Source: Pseudomonas extremaustralis
GTDB taxonomy: Bacteria; Pseudomonadota; Gammaproteobacteria; Pseudomonadales; Pseudomonadaceae
Assembly: GCF_900102035.1 (NCBI RefSeq)
Contig: NZ_LT629689.1
Location: 3,518,001 to 3,582,000 of the forward strand
Direction: 5' to 3'
DNA: 64,000 nucleotides
Shown here: positions 25,749 to 33,810 of the stretch, piece after piece
How the letters are laid out: each line of letters starts with the position of its first letter
Numbering within the stretch: the stretch's first letter is position 1
Notes under the pieces: generated by a model
Told to the model about the DNA's origin: nothing
Databases searched by the model: none
The model's input: only the letters and a program-made list of their open reading frames with translations
Made by a program: the position numbers and the translations under genes

Positions 25749-26798
25749 TCAATATTCGACTTCTGGAACTTCAGAAATAGGGCTGGCAGTTGGTTTGGCT
25801 GCTGGAGTGACACTAAGCAACCTGTCCCGGATCTGCTTCTCAAGCTCTTGTGCGGCCTGCTCGTTATCTTTCAACCATTGCGCAGCGTTTGCCTTACCTT
25901 GGCCGATCTTGTTGCCTTGGTAGCTGTACCAAGCACCTGACTTTTCAACCAGTTTTTCTTGCACACCTAGATCGATAAGCTCGCCCATCTTGTAGATTCC
26001 AGCACCGTACATGATCTGGAACTCTGCCTGCCTAAACGGTGGGGCCACCTTGTTTTTTACGACCTTAACGCGGGTTTCGCTGCCGATCACGGTATCGCCA
26101 TCCTTAACGGCACCGGTGCGGCGAATATCAAGTCGCACAGAGGAATAAAACTTAAGTGCATTTCCCCCAGTTGTAGTTTCGGGGTTGCCGAACATCACAC
26201 CGATCTTCATGCGGATCTGGTTAATAAAGACCAGGATGGTATTGGTCTGTTTAACACTTGCAGTCAGCTTGCGCAGCGCTTGAGACATCAAGCGGGCTTG
26301 CAGGCCCACGTGCGAGTCACCCATTTCGCCTTCGATTTCAGCCTTCGGCACCAATGCAGCTACCGAGTCGATGATAATGACTCCGATAGAACCGGATCGC
26401 ACGAGCATATCGGTAATTTCCAATGCCTGCTCGCCCGTATCCGGTTGCGATACCAACAAGCTATCGAGATCAACTCCAAGCTTTTCAGCATACAGTGGAT
26501 CAAGCGCATGTTCGGCATCTATAAATGCACAGGCCTTTCCAAGTTTTTGTGCTTGTGCGACAATTTGCAAACACAAAGTGGACTTTCCGCTTGATTCCGG
26601 ACCATAAATTTCAATTATACGCCCCTCTGGCACTCCACCAATACCAAGTGCAATATCAAGTCCGAGAGAGCCAGTTGAAACAGCCGGAATAGGTTCTCTT
26701 GGCTCTTCGCCCATACGCATCACTGCGCCTTTACCGAACTGCTTCTCGATTTGCGACAAAGCCGCATCCAGCGCCTTCTTTTTGTTGGCTTCCATCAT
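25749..26798 (-). CDS. recA: RecA recombinase carried by the island
   Basis: Full-length, 349 aa. Walker [10 protein letters not shown] is at 66-74; the [27 protein letters not shown] block gives L1/L2 DNA-binding loops and RecA fingerprint; the acidic C-terminal tail is present. It should do strand exchange and LexA/UmuD co-protease work. In the 64 residues that can be compared, it differs from the host RecA at 14 positions, so it is not a recent duplicate. Start ATG 26798 has GGCGAGGG upstream and lies 10 bp after the stop of the broken host recA frame. No LexA box of its own is seen; the host recA promoter at 27140 likely drives it. Confidence 0.95.
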   Translation of the reverse strand: MMEANKKKALDAALSQIEKQFGKGAVMRMGEEPREPIPAVSTGSLGLDIALGIGGVPEGRIIEIYGPESSGKSTLCLQIVAQAQKLGKACAFIDAEHALDPLYAEKLGVDLDSLLVSQPDTGEQALEITDMLVRSGSIGVIIIDSVAALVPKAEIEGEMGDSHVGLQARLMSQALRKLTASVKQTNTILVFINQIRMKIGVMFGNPETTTGGNALKFYSSVRLDIRRTGAVKDGDTVIGSETRVKVVKNKVAPPFRQAEFQIMYGAGIYKMGELIDLGVQEKLVEKSGAWYSYQGNKIGQGKANAAQWLKDNEQAAQELEKQIRDRLLSVTPAAKPTASPISEVPEVEY

Positions 26799-26808
26799 TT
26801 GCCCTCGC

Positions 26809-27099
26809 CTAAGCTGATACCTGAACTGGTTTTGGTGTTATGACCGGCCTAGAGGCCAGTGTGAACAAGTCGTTCACACACATGAACCGATTTTGTGGGC
26901 GTGAATAATAAATTTCAACGATACGGCCTTTTGGCAGGCCGCCAATGCCGAGCGCGATGTCCAGACCCAGAGAGCCAGTGGAAATAGCCGGGATCGCCTG
27001 ACGGTCGTGATCGCCCATACGCATTACGGCACCTTTGCCGAATTGACGTTCGATCTGACCCAGGGCCGCAGCCAAGGCTTTCTTCTTGTTGTCGTCCAT
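26809..27099 (-). pseudogene. recA: Host recA 5' fragment, cut by the island
   Basis: ATG 27099 follows GAGGAC. Codons 1-64 are normal Pseudomonas RecA ([20 protein letters not shown] ... GRIVEIY). Right after VEIY, where GPESSGK should follow, the frame changes to [15 protein letters not shown] and ends at 26809. The break is at about 26908, just before the Walker A codons. The fragment has no ATP site and cannot work as RecA. The host position is confirmed by the adjacent cinA. Confidence 0.93.
26859..26879. repeat. Palindrome just inside the island end
   Basis: Perfect 8-bp arms GTGTGAAC and GTTCACAC are separated by 5 nt. A second palindrome, GGCCTAGAGGCC, directly adjoins at 26847-26858. 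Both lie 30-60 bp inside the island junction at about 26908, a place where recombinase or accessory-factor binding sites are usual. Could also be an operator for the recA read-through transcript. Confidence 0.55.
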
Positions 27100-27139
27100 T
27101 AAAGTCCTCACGTAATCAATAAGGCCTGGCGGCCAACAC

Positions 27140-27155
27140 CTGTATAAGTAGACAG
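27140..27155. promoter_or_regulatory. LexA box and promoter of host recA
   Basis: CTGTATAAGTAGACAG fits CTG-N10-CAG. On the minus strand TATACA within it could serve as -10 with TTGTGG as -35 (16-nt spacer). It lies about 40 bp upstream of the host recA start. Since the host gene is cut, this SOS promoter now reads into the island recA. Confidence 0.85.
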
Positions 27156-27182
27156 TATTGTTCCACAAAGATCGGAGATCGC

Positions 27183-27683
27183 CTACCCCTGATTTTCTAT
27201 TTCTGCTGCAGCTCGTCGCAACAAGCCCTCTAGGGCGGCCGTTACCGTTTGTCGGCGGACCTCGTCGCGGTTGCCGGAGAAGTGCTGGCGCTCGGCCGTG
27301 ACCTTGTCACCCACGCCAAACGCGAGCCATACCGTGCCCACCGGCTTGTCCGGCGAACCGCCATCGGGGCCGGCTACACCGCTGACCGCCACGGCGAAAC
27401 GCGCCAGACTTTTTTCCTGGGCGCCCCGGACCATGGCCTCCACCACCTCACGGCTGACGGCTCCGACTTTGCCGAACAGTTCTTCGGGGACATTCAATTG
27501 GCGAGTCTTCTGCCGATTGGAATAGGTGACATATCCTGCCTCGAACCAGGCCGAACTGCCCGGTATGCGCGTGATGGCTTCGGCGATACCGCCGCCGGTA
27601 CAGGATTCGGCGGTGGTGACATGGGCATTGAGCACCTGTAGACGGCGACCCAGTTCAGCGGCAAGTTGGGTGATTTCCTTCAC
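27183..27683 (-). CDS. pncC: CinA C-terminal-domain protein (nicotinamide-nucleotide amidase)
   Basis: GTG 27683 with CCAGGAGA upstream gives 166 aa, the stand-alone CinA/PncC size. Motifs [21 protein letters not shown], then [10 protein letters not shown] and [19 protein letters not shown] are typical. The family converts nicotinamide mononucleotide to nicotinate mononucleotide in the pyridine nucleotide cycle. It precedes recA in pseudomonads, which fixes the chromosomal site and orientation of the island junction. Confidence 0.92.
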
Positions 27684-27825
27684 GGTCGTCTCCTGGAGTG
27701 GGCGGGCATTTGCCTACCCTACAGGAGCCCACCGGCCATGCAAATCGATGGCGCCGAGCTGCTGCTCCAGGGCCTGCCGTTCATAGCCGCCATCAGCAGA
27801 CAAATACCGACGACACGGAATGCGC

Positions 27826-28392
27826 CTAGGCAACGCATAGCGCCGCCTTCGCCCGCGCCCATAGCCGCAAGCGATCCTCCAGCCCATTCAGCCCACCGTT
27901 GATGCGCCGCGTGATAACGCTGAACTGATCCTTGTCGGCCAGTTCATTGAGGCCATTGCACTGCCAGAACCAGGCGGCAGACTCACATGCCCATTGCGGT
28001 TGCTCCAGCAGTTCCGGCCGCTGCAACAACCGCTCATCACCGAACAGCGCCTGACTGCACGCCTGGTAGTTGCGACGGCCGGTGATCTGGATGAGGCCCC
28101 TGCCCCGGTACTTCTGACCGTCGCCATCGGCCTCGACGGTATTGCCCAAGCGAGCGGCCAACACACCCGTGTCATATTTGCTCAAGTACTGCTCACTGCC
28201 CAGTTCGCGCACGTAGCGCAGTTCGGCGGATTCGTGGCCGACTTGGGCGAGAAAGGCGGCAGCGCGCCGGGGGCTGTTAATCCCGTAGCGCGCAAACGCC
28301 AGATTTAAAGTGGGCAAAAAAACACCCGCCTTAAGGCTGGCTCCCGGCATGATTTGAGTCAGTTGAGGCAGTGTGATCACCATCGGTTTCAT
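27826..28392 (-). CDS. Tailocin-associated endolysin, glycoside hydrolase 19 type
   Basis: 188 aa. Contains RRAAAFLAQVGHESAEL with the catalytic Glu, YRGRGLIQITGRRNY and the INGGLNGLEDRL end, all typical of GH19 phage lysozymes. It is a clear paralogue of the prophage enzyme at 35417-35950. It would cut peptidoglycan for tailocin release with the holin at 30918. Probably still intact, though the particle genes are not. Confidence 0.85.
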   Translation of the reverse strand: MKPMVITLPQLTQIMPGASLKAGVFLPTLNLAFARYGINSPRRAAAFLAQVGHESAELRYVRELGSEQYLSKYDTGVLAARLGNTVEADGDGQKYRGRGLIQITGRRNYQACSQALFGDERLLQRPELLEQPQWACESAAWFWQCNGLNELADKDQFSVITRRINGGLNGLEDRLRLWARAKAALCVA

Positions 28393-28404
28393 CCTGAAAA
28401 AACC

Positions 28405-29001
28405 CTATGTCGACAACCCACCCGCCGTGATCGAACTGCGATACCCCGTCACCGGATCGCCCACATTCACCACTTTGGTAATTGACCAGCGCCCCTGCAT
28501 GTACGACGGCCAGGTCTCGTCCAGCCGCAACAGCCCTTCGGCAGACAGCAGCGGATTACCGGGGCAATCGCAATCTCCTCCAGGGCGGGCGCCACCCGCG
28601 CAGAAAAACCGGGGCACTCGACTATCTGGCGAAACAGCGCCCCCAGGGTCGTCGGCCCGTAACTGGCGGATCGACGCTGGCGGTAGCCGCTGGGGTCCAC
28701 CATGCTGAAAGGGGCAGCCGTCGCCACAATCATCAAGCGCATGGGAAACAGGACGGGGGTTCGTTGGGTGATCGCGAATTCGCCTTTTTCCACCAACCCC
28801 GACTCTTTATAACCGACACGCAAGCCGATCTTGCCGCTCATGCTGGGCAAGCCTTCAAGCCCCTCGATATTGCGGGTCAGCTCCAGACGATCAGACTCGA
28901 TGCCCGCCGCATCAGTGTGGCGCCAGTGCATGATGCGCTGATTGAGTAACGCCGCGTTGGCGCCGTAAAACTCGACAATGGGGGGTAAATCCCTGTGCCA
29001 T
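28405..29001 (-). pseudogene. Tail protein gpD (late control D), broken
   Basis: ATG 29001 begins MAQGFTP, but a run of six C shifts the frame before the expected IVEFYGANAALL. The body resumes as MHWRHTDAAGIESDRLELT with GKIGLRVGYKESGLV, and breaks again at about 28580. The last part, AEGLLRLDETWPSYMQGRW to ITAGGLST, is in a third frame. A large middle piece is missing (normal gpD is about 330-380 aa). In P2-like tails gpD is the hub/spike adaptor. Confidence 0.75.
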
Positions 29002-29010
29002 GCCGCCTCC

Positions 29011-29223
29011 TTAATCCCACGCCAGAACGGAGCGCACCGCCGTCGGGTGCGATTGCATTTCGGGCACGATCACCCATACGCAAGCCGGGAGTACCGGGCC
29101 GTACTCGGCAAGCGTGGGGTTCAAACGCCAAAGGTTTTCTTCCGCTGCGTCATCGCAACGATCCAACTCGCGGTACAGCAGCAGGTTCACCGAATCACCG
29201 GCGATACTTCGCACTCTACGCAT
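29011..29223 (-). CDS. Tail protein gpX, LysM-like
   Basis: ATG 29223 follows GAGGAG. 70 aa: MRRVRSIAGDSVNLLLYREL, then a NPTLAEYGPVLPACVWVIVPE block, matching P2 gpX, a small LysM-type tail protein. Start overlaps the gpU stop by 8 nt. Looks intact. Confidence 0.85.
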   Translation of the reverse strand: MRRVRSIAGDSVNLLLYRELDRCDDAAEENLWRLNPTLAEYGPVLPACVWVIVPEMQSHPTAVRSVLAWD

Positions 29224-29599
29224 TGGCGAACTCCTCGAGTTCCAGGGTCCAGGCAACCACCATGGCAGTGCCGTCATCAATCACGCTGCTCTGGGTTTCC
29301 GCCACCGCATTGATCCGCCAAAGGCCCCAGTTACGGCCGATGCCGTCGACCAGAGGCAACGGTAGCCGCAGGTTCTGCAAGGCGCGTAGTTCATCCAGCC
29401 GCTGCATACCCTCGGCGTACATGGCCGTTCCGCTGAAGGTGAGTTTTTCCGATTTCTGCCCGTTCTGCCGCGACTGGGGCTTGCTGGCGATAATCGCCAA
29501 GTCTGCCCAGCCGCCATCGCTATTGCGGGTCAACGAGGAGTAGGCAAAGCCCTGGGACAGACCGAATATAAAATCGCCCAACACCATTTGTTGTCGCAT
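29216..29599 (-). CDS. Tail protein gpU
   Basis: 127 aa from ATG 29599 (MRQQMVLGDFIFGLSQGFAY), with WADLAIIASKPQSRQ and GRNWGLWRINAV, matching P2-like gpU, a tail-end component of contractile tails and R-type tailocins. It is overlapped by the tape-measure stop. Intact by length. Confidence 0.85.
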   Translation of the reverse strand: MRQQMVLGDFIFGLSQGFAYSSLTRNSDGGWADLAIIASKPQSRQNGQKSEKLTFSGTAMYAEGMQRLDELRALQNLRLPLPLVDGIGRNWGLWRINAVAETQSSVIDDGTAMVVAWTLELEEFANA

Positions 29600-30099
29600 C
29601 AATCACCTCCAGAGTCGGCCAGGGCCGCGTTGCGCCGGATGCCCAGACTGTCCGTGAGCATCGGCATGCACTGAAATTGCAGGGCCTTGATCACCTGGTT
29701 GACGACCTGTTGAGCGTCGGCCGGGTTGACCCCGGTGATCTGAATACTCGGGGTAATCGTGATTTGGGCGTTGTCCGTCCGGGCGCTGTTGAGCTCTTTG
29801 CTCACGGCGCCAGGAGCGGGGAGGCGATCGGCTGAGCCGAACAGTTTGTCGCCTAGCCACGCGCCCGCCTCACTACCGAGCAAGCCTCCGATTGCGCCGC
29901 CGACGGCAGTGCCGACGCCGGGGAAAATCAGCGTACCGATGGCGGCTCCGGCGGAAGCGCCGGCCAAGGCTGCCCCTGCGGTGCTCAGCCCTATGCCGAT
30001 GGCTTTTGCGTCGCCGTTGCGTGCGCCGTGGATCACGTCCATGGCGACGGCGGCATATTTCAGGGGGCCAAGCCTGCGGGCCGTAGCAGTAAACCCCAT
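29599..30099 (-). pseudogene. Tape-measure protein, C-terminal part of tailocin
   Basis: The frame holds RRLGPLKYAAVAMDVIHGA, a Gly/Ala-rich membrane-like segment and ITPSIQITGVNPADAQQVV, which match the last 160 or so residues of P2-like tape-measure proteins. Normal length is 800 aa or more, so most of the gene has been deleted. It follows directly on the gpV fusion, marking the deletion scar. Confidence 0.75.
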
Positions 30100-30377
30100 G
30101 GTTTTGTTACCACCAGTGGGGCATCAGCTTCGGGGTCTGGGGCTTTGATCGAACGGCTCGGGTTGGACAACGAACTGTTGAGCGTCTCCAACGTTTCCCG
30201 CAAGCGCACTTGTCCCTGCGTCAAGGCGTTGATATTGGTGGCGGCGTCGACCTCCTGGCATATGCCAATCCGACAGAAACTTTCCGCGCGTCGATACAGG
30301 TCTTCGAGCTGGGCGTCCATTTCCGCCAGGCGCTCGACGATCGGCCCCAGTTGCACACGTAGCAATGCGTCGAACAT
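30060..30377 (-). pseudogene. Baseplate gpV N-terminus fused to other tail sequence
   Basis: Starts MFDALLRVQLGPIVERLAEM then CRIGICQEVDAATN, the N-terminus of P2-like baseplate protein V. After about residue 48 the spike part is replaced by NALTQGQVRLRETLETLNSS, which resembles tail chaperone or tape-measure N-terminal sequence. This is one side of a large deletion that removed the rest of V, W, J, I, fibre, sheath and tube genes. Confidence 0.65.
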
Positions 30378-30380
30378 GGA

Positions 30381-30896
30381 CTACTCCTGCAGGGGACGAT
30401 ATTGATTCGGATCGTCGATGTCCGAGACTTCCCAGGTGTGGGCAAACAGCGGGGTGCCTGTGGGATCTTCGAGCAACGACGGACCGAAATAGAGGTTTTG
30501 GGAGAAGAACACTGTCCACGCGTCGTAGTCCGTTTCGGCACCTGTGAGTGCGGTCGGTGCCGCGACGATGGCCGTGGGCAAATCGCATTGATCGGGCGGC
30601 AGGCCCCAACGGTTATCCAGCGTCAGGTCCATCAATTGGCTGGCCAGGTCGCAGGCGTCAAAAGGAGCAGCGCCGCCGGCAACCGTGACCCTGAGTGAAA
30701 CGGACAAGGCGTGTGCCTTGCGTCCTTCCAAGGAGCGAACGTTGGGGCCGTTGCGCTCGACGCTGATCAATACGCCGGTTTTATCTCCGGTGCCGACAAA
30801 GTCCTGATGATTGCCTACGCGCAATTGTGGGAAGGCGCTCTTCAGCGCCTGCCCAATCGCCACAGGCAGTTGGGATGGCTTTTCGATAAGTGTCAT
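30381..30896 (-). CDS. Tailocin structural/assembly protein, unknown
   Basis: 171 aa from ATG 30896 (MTLIEKPSQLPVAIGQALKS). Looks like the phage protein that precedes gpV in pseudomonad tailocin clusters; possibly a head-tail or tail completion type. No motif beyond that. It appears intact. Confidence 0.5.
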   Translation of the reverse strand: MTLIEKPSQLPVAIGQALKSAFPQLRVGNHQDFVGTGDKTGVLISVERNGPNVRSLEGRKAHALSVSLRVTVAGGAAPFDACDLASQLMDLTLDNRWGLPPDQCDLPTAIVAAPTALTGAETDYDAWTVFFSQNLYFGPSLLEDPTGTPLFAHTWEVSDIDDPNQYRPLQE

Positions 30897-30917
30897 TGCG
30901 TTGCGTCCTTGCAGCGG

Positions 30918-31262
30918 TTACTGCTGATCCGGGCGAGAGGTTGGGGGCTCGTTGACCCCGATGCGCTTGGCCGCCCAGCGTTCATAAAGACCGATGGCGA
31001 CATCCGCGCCGGCCATGGCGGTCAGGCAACCAATGGCGCCGGCGGTCCAGATCGACATGCCGGCGGCGTAGCACAGCATCAAGGCCGAGACCCCGCAGAC
31101 CATGCACGCCCCGGACCGCAGGGCCAGGCGCCGCACCAGCGACCAACCGCGGGCGCCCTCCTTGTCGGCACGCCACATTTCGCCGGATACACCGCCGATC
31201 AGGGCCAGTACGATCACCAGCCAGATAGGCATTTCCGCTAACGCTTGCTGCTCGTTTGTCAT
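30918..31262 (-). CDS. Holin of the tailocin
   Basis: ATG 31262 follows GGAGGCG. 114 aa with three hydrophobic segments: WLVIVLALIGGVSG, a middle SGACMVCGVSALMLCYAAG and a GAIGCLTAMAGADVAIGL helix, then a charged C-terminus. This is the make-up of class I phage holins, which form pores in the inner membrane so the endolysin can reach the wall. Confidence 0.75.
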   Translation of the reverse strand: MTNEQQALAEMPIWLVIVLALIGGVSGEMWRADKEGARGWSLVRRLALRSGACMVCGVSALMLCYAAGMSIWTAGAIGCLTAMAGADVAIGLYERWAAKRIGVNEPPTSRPDQQ

Positions 31263-31856
31263 GTCACGCCTCCTGGCTGAGCAATGCCGGCAGAGTGCCG
31301 GTGTTGGGGTAACTTCCATGGGTAGGTAGGCATTCCAAAAAGCCCGGTTGCCCAGGCTTTTCAGTAATGATGTCCTCGATCTTTCGGCGCTACTGGCGCG
31401 GTACAGATCTTTCCTCGATGTTTTTCCGACCACGATCCCTGTCTGCCGGATAACTGCTTCTGGTGCTTTACGCTGCACACCCGGGTCAGTTGCCAACCCT
31501 CTGAACCGTTGAGGCCGGTTCATCGCTGCCTGTTCCTTGAAGCGGTGTCACTAAAGAGCGTCGGCATCCTTGCCGGTATTGCCTGGCCTCCCTGCCATCG
31601 CTCGGATGGCGTCCTTGCCGATGTTGCGTGCCGTCCTTGTCTTTCCTGGCAGCTTCCTTGCCGCCTCCACCAGACCTTGTTGGCTGGCTTGAGACGAAGA
31701 ATATGCATGTATGCATATACAGTCAATGCGTAAATGCATTTATTTTTGCTCGATCAATGTACAGGTGCATTAAAGCCTTGCAGGCAAAGGGCCCGGCCAT
31801 TTTCCCTAGGCGAAAAAAAGCCCGCTCATTGGCGGGCCGTGTCTTACAGAAGAAGG
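31263..31856. other. Gene-free stretch with operator-like repeats and a terminator
   Basis: No convincing gene; short frames here have no family match. Around 31701-31765 TGCAT-type motifs recur (ATGCATGTATGCATATAC, AAATGCATTTAT), similar to those upstream of the repressor. A hairpin GCCCGCTCATTGGCGGGC at about 31817-31837, next to an A-run, should end repressor-direction transcripts. Confidence 0.5.
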
Positions 31857-32591
31857 TTAGCGGGCGTACATGCCCCACCAGAACACATGACCGAGGATGC
31901 TGATTTGCTCATCCTGGATATCCTGGAAGCTGTAGTCCTCGTCGGGATGCTCATCGCGGTTGAAACTGCGCAGGCGAATCCCGGAAGGCAGGCGATAGAG
32001 CTGTTTGACCCGCAATTGGCCATTGTGATTGATGGCGTACAAGTCGCCATCGACGATGTCTCCAATTGCGCTCTTGCCTGCATTCACCCCTACCGTCGCG
32101 CCATCGCGCAACACCGGCAACATGCTGTTACCGCGCACCGTCACACACTTGGCCTGGTCGAACTGCACGCCGTTATGTCGCAGGCTGCGCTTACCGAACC
32201 GCAGGCTGGCCTTCTCGCTTTCCTCGATGACGAATCTTCCTGATCCAGCAGCCAATTCAACCTCGCGCAGAAAGGGGATCGACACCTCGTCGTCATTTAC
32301 GGGGGTGTCGTCGTCCCACAGGCTTATGTCCTTGAGTTCCGAATGCATCGGGTCACGCCCGTCATCCCGCGAAACGCCCACCGCCGCGCGCCCGCGCAAC
32401 TGGTCGGTGCTGACGCGGAAGTACTCGGCGATACGGGAAATGTGCTTGTCCGACGGATCAACGATCTTGCCGCTGAGGATCCGGGACAGCGTGGATTGAG
32501 GCACGCCGGTACGCCGATGAAGCTCCGTGGGGGAGATTCGGTCGCGATCCAGCAGTTCTCTTAAGACGATAGAAACGTTGCGTTTTTGCAT
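31857..32591 (-). CDS. LexA-like (Xre-S24) repressor, PrtR type
   Basis: ATG 32591 (MQKRNVSIVLRELL) gives 244 aa. HTH PTELHRRTGVPQSTLSRILS at about 21-40; S24 peptidase domain with Ser in GNSMLPVLRD and Lys in LRVKQLY. RecA-triggered self-cleavage would release the tailocin or lysis genes on DNA damage, as PrtR does for pyocins. With the island RecA next door, induction would depend on the island's protein. Confidence 0.85.
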   Translation of the reverse strand: MQKRNVSIVLRELLDRDRISPTELHRRTGVPQSTLSRILSGKIVDPSDKHISRIAEYFRVSTDQLRGRAAVGVSRDDGRDPMHSELKDISLWDDDTPVNDDEVSIPFLREVELAAGSGRFVIEESEKASLRFGKRSLRHNGVQFDQAKCVTVRGNSMLPVLRDGATVGVNAGKSAIGDIVDGDLYAINHNGQLRVKQLYRLPSGIRLRSFNRDEHPDEDYSFQDIQDEQISILGHVFWWGMYAR

Positions 32592-32623
32592 AGCGGGGAT
32601 AGTGACGGGAGTTTTGCGGATTG

Positions 32624-32639
32624 GCAAATGCTGATTTGC
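32624..32639. promoter_or_regulatory. Candidate repressor operator
   Basis: GCAAATGCTGATTTGC is a perfect 6-bp inverted repeat with a 4-nt centre, 33 bp upstream of the repressor start. A second half-site series (TTTGCATATTTTATGCATC) follows to 32654. Position and symmetry suit autoregulation by the Xre-S24 repressor. Confidence 0.6.
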
Positions 32640-32785
32640 ATATTTTATGCATCTTGAGCGCAGAGGCCTGCAATCATCCCTTGCAGCAATGGAGCCTCCA
32701 GCCAAAGCGATGTCAATTTGAAACACCCGCTTAGATTAGATCAAGCAGCGGCAGGCTGTTTCTTGATAAACCAAGGAAGATCGTG

Positions 32786-32899
32786 ATGAAACTCGTGCTT
32801 GTGGTGTTGTTGATGTTCAGTGGTTACACCTTTGCGGCCAGTTGCGCCAACATCAGCAATAGCGATTTACGCGCTCAGTGCAACGCGATGACACCTTAA
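32786..32899 (+). CDS. Small exported peptide, 37 aa
   Basis: ATG 32786 follows CCAAGGAA. An 18-residue signal peptide (MKLVLVVLLMFSGYTFAA) with an AXA-type end precedes a 19-residue mature part, SCANISNSDLRAQCNAMTP, with two cysteines 12 apart that could form a disulphide bond in the periplasm. A strong terminator lies 57 bp downstream. Function unknown. Confidence 0.6.
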   Translation: MKLVLVVLLMFSGYTFAASCANISNSDLRAQCNAMTP

Positions 32900-32955
32900 A
32901 CAGCAGTGATGGAAACAGCAGATGTGATTCCATGAAGCTTTGATGGGCAAAAGCT

Positions 32956-32999
32956 AAAAGGGGGGCAGCGCATTTATTAAAATGCGCTGCCCCCCTTTT
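32956..32999 (+). terminator. Strong rho-independent terminator
   Basis: Stem of about 17 bp, GGGGGGCAGCGCATTT paired with AAATGCGCTGCCCCCC, loop ATTA, followed by TTTTGCGTTTT on the plus strand. An A-run on the other side makes it usable in both directions. It closes the small-peptide gene. Confidence 0.85.
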
Positions 33000-33624
33000 G
33001 CGTTTTACCTGTCCGTTAGCGACCTGTGTCCTCCCGACCTCGCGTGTTAACCTTGCCGCCATCGCAAAAAATGCTGGGCCAAGCGCCCCCTTTGCCCCAT
33101 CACTTTCAACGAATTTGCCTACTATCCAATGAGTAAAAACACGTCCGATCTGTCCTCCCACACCCCAATGATGCAGCAGTATGGGCTTGAGAAGGTCGAA
33201 CGCCTCTGACTGCGTGGCTTGCAGCGATCTGCTGTCTAAAACGAGTCAGCGAGATAGCGCCTGTTTCGACCAATGAAACCGGAATAGGTCGAGGTAGTTT
33301 TAGACAGAATTTTGCAGCGATTTGCGATCGCATCCTGATCACTGGGTCAATTTTACGAACTGCTTAGCGAGATTGCTGTCTGATGTCATGAATGGTTTCA
33401 ACAAGGCATTTAGGTTCCGAAATTACGGCCGATACACACCGTGTGAAGGGGAGCAAAATGACGAACGGGCTTTCCGATAGTTATTTTTCATTGACTTCAT
33501 GCGTTGACATATGAAGAATCGCCCCCCACTTTAAGTGGACCGTAAATTACGTTTTACGGCGCATGAAGACCATTTCTAGACCAGTTATGGCATTCCCTGG
33601 CACCGCCGGGACGAGGAGAAGACC
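33000..33624. other. Gene-free junction between tailocin and prophage
   Basis: No gene recognised. The sequence is richer in A+T near 33360-33560. This is where the left end of the lambda-like prophage should be; I could not define an attachment site because the other end is outside the window. Confidence 0.4.
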
Positions 33625-33795
33625 GTGGGACACGCACTGAAAAAAACCGACCGCATCTACATCCCGCAGCGCGATAAAGCGCGCGTGGCGACTGCACGTC
33701 CGGCTGAAGGCGCATACCAGGCTCAAATCGAAAAGGCTTTCTGCACCGCATTCCATCGCTACGAAAAAGCGTTTGAGGATCTGGCTAAAGTCTGA
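33625..33795 (+). CDS. Small basic protein upstream of Doc-like toxin, 56 aa
   Basis: GTG 33625 follows GAGGAGAAG. Sequence GHALKKTDRIYIPQRDKARV, then QIEKAFCTAFHRYEKAFEDL. It is 15 bp upstream of the Doc-like gene on the same strand and may be its antitoxin, though no Phd-type motif is recognised. Alternatively a prophage moron of other function. Confidence 0.5.
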   Translation: MGHALKKTDRIYIPQRDKARVATARPAEGAYQAQIEKAFCTAFHRYEKAFEDLAKV

Positions 33796-33810
33796 TCGAA
33801 GGTCAGCCTC

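Noticed and set aside
25749..27099. Tandem duplication of recA
   Set aside because: The two copies differ at 14 of 64 residues and the short one ends in non-recA sequence. Insertion with a foreign recA explains this better.
31486..31739. Possible small gene upstream of the holin (for example a PrtN-like activator)
   Set aside because: No family match, no convincing ribosome site, and several overlapping frames with repeats of low complexity.
33000..33600. Prophage attachment site
   Set aside because: The opposite prophage end is outside the window, so no direct repeat could be matched.
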